Positions 61,211 to 64,000 of a stretch of DNA of 64,000 nucleotides are shown here, piece by piece. The notes under the pieces are model-generated. The model saw only the letters and a list, made by a program, of their open reading frames with translations. It was not told the origin of the DNA and did no database searches. The stretch is taken from positions 66,050 to 130,049 of the forward strand of contig JBGPOP010000008.1 of NCBI GenBank assembly GCA_041488095.1, written 5' to 3'. Both the position numbers and the translations under genes were made by a program. Each line of letters begins with the position of its first letter. Within the stretch, counting starts at the first letter, position 1. Source of the stretch: DASYPQ01 sp041488095 (GTDB lineage Bacteria; Planctomycetota; UBA1135; GCA-002686595).

Positions 61211-63865
61211 ATGTCCCCTTGCGGCCAGGCTCCCGGGAAGCGTGGCTTGCGGATCGAGGCCCTGGTCGCTCTCGGGCTGTTCTCGGCCGTCGCGCTCTCG
61301 GCGGTCGCGTGCCGGACCCTTCGCAGGGTTTCCGTCCGGCCGGTTTGCGCCGAGGCCTCGCAAGCCTACGCCCAGGCGCAGGCGGTCCTGCGCACGATCG
61401 GCTCCGATCCAAGTGGGACGAGCCGGAGCGCCCGCGATCGGGTGCGCGAGCTGACCCGGGCCGCGCAGGCCGCCGCACCCGATTGGGTCGCGCCCGCGCG
61501 CGTGCAGGACGACCTCTTGCGCGGGGAGCTGCGCGGCGTCGAGGCGCTCGAGGCGCATCGCCAACGCCTCGCGCGCTCGGGTGAGGATGCCCGCGAGCTG
61601 TACCTGGCCGGGCGTCTGGAGGGGATCGATGGCGAGGCGCGATTCTCCCGTGCGGCCGAGATCGAGCCCGACCTCGCCTGGGCGCGCCACGGCCTGGCCT
61701 GGTCGGCCGATCGACGCGGCGACGCGCGCTCCGCCGTGGCGCACGCGCGTGCGGCGCTCTCCCGCGCGCGGGATCCGTGGGAGCGCTCGTTCTTCGCCTC
61801 GTCGCTGGCGCGCTTCTTGTCGCAGGCCGGCCGGCGCGAGGAGGCGCTCGCGGTCCTGGCCGAGAGCCTGGCGGCTCCCGACCTCTCCGCGGGGGACCGC
61901 ATCCGGCTCGCGGTCGAGTCGATCGGCATCGGGCTCGGCGACCGCGGATCGCCCGAGAGCACGGCGGCCTTCCGTCGCGGCCTCGATCTCCTGCGCGAGG
62001 AGGACCTCACCGACGCCGAGGTCGACAACCTGGTCGCAAAGATGCGCGCGCTCTCGGGCCGGGAGGAAGGCGGCCTGCTCGAGCTTTCGACCGCCCTGGC
62101 GGGCAAACGCAGCCCCGCGCGCGACCGGCTGCGCGCCGAGCTGATGCTCGCCCATGGTCCGACTCCGCTCGCGCTCGGGCTGCTCGAGCGCTCGCTCAAG
62201 AGCGAGCGACGGCTGCAGCCCGCCGGACCCTTGCTCCGGGCTGCGCGGTTCGCGGCCGGCGAGTACGCCAGCGCCGTCGAGCTCTGGCTGGCGGATCTTC
62301 CCGCCTGCCTGCGCGATCACGACGGGCTGCCGAGGGACGAGCGACTCGCGCGCGTCGTGCGCTGCGCGCGCGCCGTCGCAGGGAAGGAGGCCGGCGAAGC
62401 TGCGGCGGAAGCCGCTCCCTGGTTCGACTTCGGGGAGGCGCTCGTCGCGGCCGGGTGGTTCCGGGAGGCGCGCGCGCTGGCCGGGCGCCTGGCGCGCGCG
62501 GACCTCGACCGCGCGCTGGACCTGGAGGGGCGCGCGGCCGCGGGGATGCAGCTCCTCGACTCGCTCGACGATCTGATCGGCGGGGCCGGATCCCGCCGGA
62601 CGTTGCGCCCCGCCGCGGCGCAGGCCGAAGGCGGGCGCGGAGAGGGGTCGGGGGCACGGCGAAGCTTCGGGGGGAGCCGGGAGCCGCCGGTCGACGTGCG
62701 CGACCTCTCGGCGCTGCTCGCGGCGATGGGGCCGCTCTTCGCGCGCGCGGATGCTCTGCTCGGCGGCGAGCGCGACGGTGCCAAGCGCGCGCGCGAGCTC
62801 GCGGCCTCGCCGCGCCTCGACTATGGCTGGATCGGACAGATCGTGCACCCCGGCCCGGTGTTCTCGAGGGCCGACGAGCGGGAGGGGCTCGGAAAGGCCG
62901 GCGAATCCGTGCCGGGGATGGCGCGTGAGATGGACCGGATCGGCCGCTTCGCGCTGATCGGCGAGCTGTCCGGGTCCGGCGGGCCCGACGGGACGGTCCT
63001 GGCGAAGCTGATGACCGAGCCGCGCCAGGGCGCGCACCTCGGCATGCCCTGGTCGGGATCGGTCGCGTGGTGCGAAGGGGCCGACGTCAGGAGCCGAACG
63101 GAGCGCTCGGGCGCGCGAATCAGCGCCGCGGCTCTTCACGAGGGCTACTGGCTGGACGTCGATTCCGTGCGCGGCGAGCGGGCGATCTTCACCGCGCTGG
63201 CGGCGGAGTTCTCGGGTCCGGACGCGGCCGAGCAGGTGGCGCAGGCGCTGGCGGTGACGGGGCTGCCGCTCGAGACCTCGGGCGACGGGGAGGCGCGCCG
63301 GCGCGAGCGCACGCGGGCGGGCGCGGCCCTGGGCGAGGCGAGCCGGGTGCGCCTGTCGATCCTGCGCGACCGGGCCGGAGCGCAGAGCGGAGAGGGAGCG
63401 GGCCTCGGCCAGGTGTCGCTCGACGAGCTGGTCGAGACGACCGCGACGCACGAGCAGGGGCACCTCGTCGACCGGGCGCGTTTCCTGCCGCTCTCCAAGC
63501 ACTGGCGCGAGGCGCTGATGTTCCTGTTCGAGTGCGGCCTCTCGCCGACGCGGGTCGAGCAGAGGCTCGAGTACCGCGCGGAGCTCGTGGCGCTCTGCGA
63601 CTCCCCCGACTCGCGCGTGACGCTGGCGCAGGTGCTCGACGCGGCCGAGTCGGACGGGCGCGGCCCGACGGCGCATGCGGCGGGGTATGAGGAGCTGCTC
63701 GAGGATCTGCTGGAGGTCCTCGACCAGGAGATCGCGAAGAACCCGGACAGGTTCCCCGGGATCGATCTCGACCGCACGCTCGTGCACCAGCTCCACCGGC
63801 TGCCGGCGGAGGAGGTGCGCGCGCTGGCGCGGCGGTTGGCCGAGAAGCGGAAGCTCGTTCGCTAG
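61211..63865 (+). CDS. Large membrane-anchored TPR/zincin protein
   Basis: This 884-residue protein has an N-terminal membrane segment (IEALVALGLFSAVALSAVAC), which may also act as a lipobox (Cys near 34). Residues about 90-420 are helical TPR/alpha-solenoid, for example AWARHGLAWSADRRGDARSAVAHA and LARFLSQAGRREEALAVLAESL. The C-terminal third carries the metallopeptidase motif HEQGH at 747-751, with candidate Glu ligands 787 and 791 in RLEYRAEL. The combination of TPR solenoid and zincin suggests an envelope protease with a substrate-recognition arm. This is not a family I can name. Confidence 0.75.
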   Translation: MSPCGQAPGKRGLRIEALVALGLFSAVALSAVACRTLRRVSVRPVCAEASQAYAQAQAVLRTIGSDPSGTSRSARDRVRELTRAAQAAAPDWVAPARVQDDLLRGELRGVEALEAHRQRLARSGEDARELYLAGRLEGIDGEARFSRAAEIEPDLAWARHGLAWSADRRGDARSAVAHARAALSRARDPWERSFFASSLARFLSQAGRREEALAVLAESLAAPDLSAGDRIRLAVESIGIGLGDRGSPESTAAFRRGLDLLREEDLTDAEVDNLVAKMRALSGREEGGLLELSTALAGKRSPARDRLRAELMLAHGPTPLALGLLERSLKSERRLQPAGPLLRAARFAAGEYASAVELWLADLPACLRDHDGLPRDERLARVVRCARAVAGKEAGEAAAEAAPWFDFGEALVAAGWFREARALAGRLARADLDRALDLEGRAAAGMQLLDSLDDLIGGAGSRRTLRPAAAQAEGGRGEGSGARRSFGGSREPPVDVRDLSALLAAMGPLFARADALLGGERDGAKRARELAASPRLDYGWIGQIVHPGPVFSRADEREGLGKAGESVPGMAREMDRIGRFALIGELSGSGGPDGTVLAKLMTEPRQGAHLGMPWSGSVAWCEGADVRSRTERSGARISAAALHEGYWLDVDSVRGERAIFTALAAEFSGPDAAEQVAQALAVTGLPLETSGDGEARRRERTRAGAALGEASRVRLSILRDRAGAQSGEGAGLGQVSLDELVETTATHEQGHLVDRARFLPLSKHWREALMFLFECGLSPTRVEQRLEYRAELVALCDSPDSRVTLAQVLDAAESDGRGPTAHAAGYEELLEDLLEVLDQEIAKNPDRFPGIDLDRTLVHQLHRLPAEEVRALARRLAEKRKLVR

Positions 63866-63902
63866 CCCGGATCTCTCACGACATGTGAGCAACACGCCGT
63901 CG

Positions 63903-63952
63903 CCTCGTTCGTAAGTGGAGTTGGTTACACGAGCTCCAACCCACAAACGAGG
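63903..63952. repeat. Stem-loop covering the ribosome site of the transposase start
   Basis: CCTCGTT (63903-63909) pairs with AACGAGG (63946-63952). GTGG pairs with CCAC and GTTGG with CCAAC inside. The right arm carries the GAGG ribosome site that serves ATG 63963. Folding of a read-through transcript would hide it, as in several IS elements. A second small hairpin (CTCAC/GTGAG, about 63874-63888) lies before it. Confidence 0.5.
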
Positions 63953-63962
63953 GCGGACGGCG

Positions 63963-64000
63963 ATGACAGATTGTACTCAGCGCGAGATGCGCTTTGAAGG
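63963..64000 (+). CDS. Start of a probable IS1380-family transposase (cut by window edge)
   Basis: Only 12 codons plus 2 bases are visible, reading MTDCTQREMRFE. The start MTDCTQ is typical of IS1380-family transposases. The sequence around it is less GC-rich and less protein-like than the neighbouring genes. The element's left terminal repeat would lie between 63866 and 63900, but I cannot define it. Confidence 0.45.
   Translation, partial: MTDCTQREMRFE

Noticed and set aside
1..64000. CRISPR arrays, tRNA or rRNA genes
   Set aside because: No regularly spaced direct repeats and no cloverleaf or rRNA-like stretches were seen, and the intergenic gaps are mostly under 200 bp.

Overview
The window is very GC-rich bacterial DNA, with third codon positions almost all G or C, and it is densely coded on both strands. 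I place about 55 genes and see no rRNA, tRNA or CRISPR array. The gene mix suggests a deep-branching, high-GC Planctomycetota-like bacterium: many secreted lipoproteins, FG-GAP/ASPIC and HEAT-repeat proteins, secreted alpha/alpha-toroid (squalene-cyclase-like) proteins, a bacterial deoxyhypusine-synthase-like enzyme, long-form NadA, and EboA/EboB. This is inference from gene content. Myxococcota or Acidobacteriota are not excluded.

1-8 kb: the N-terminal part of a secreted metalloprotease cut by the left edge, a coupled TPR lipoprotein plus FG-GAP/ASPIC lipoprotein, a GT2 glycosyltransferase, and a four-gene unit of an Rrf2 regulator with a sulfonate/taurine-type ABC transporter. That unit is preceded by a clear promoter with an overlapping dyad. 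8-15 kb: one long minus-strand unit runs from a coiled-coil protein through a secreted toroid protein, two unknown proteins and XerC to a KimA-type transporter. 14.8-19.5 kb: an MFS transporter, pabB, a HEAT protein and a lipoprotein, followed by a 224-bp nested palindrome. 19.7-26.6 kb: xseA, a second GT2, a DUF6338-like membrane protein, a deoxyhypusine/homospermidine-synthase-like enzyme, an alpha/beta hydrolase, a mini zinc-finger ORF and an RmlC-like cupin. 26.6-34.5 kb: two tandem HEAT paralogues, nadA and a secreted beta-helix/PA14-like protein. 34.5-39.4 kb: half-size GDT1, a 980-aa carboxypeptidase-regulatory-repeat protein and pruA.

39.6-49.4 kb is the most operon-like and least explained stretch. 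It holds two secreted toroid paralogues, a coiled-coil lipoprotein, EboA and EboB joined by 4-bp start/stop overlaps, then a thioredoxin-fold-like protein, an M28 peptidase, a sulfatase-fold enzyme with Thr in place of the formylglycine Cys, and a MORN-repeat lipoprotein. 49.4-64 kb: an amidohydrolase, a QueD-like enzyme lacking its catalytic Cys, a zincin lipoprotein, a GT9, a fusion of an alkyltransferase-like domain to an Oxygenase-NA 2OG-Fe(II) dioxygenase (a predicted alkylation-repair protein), miaB, a beta-propeller, an SDR, mdh, ribD, a large TPR/zincin protein, and at the right edge the first codons of a probable IS1380-family transposase behind a stem-loop.

Several units start with a TANNNT or TATAAT-like hexamer only 7-12 nt before the start codon, which hints at leaderless transcripts.
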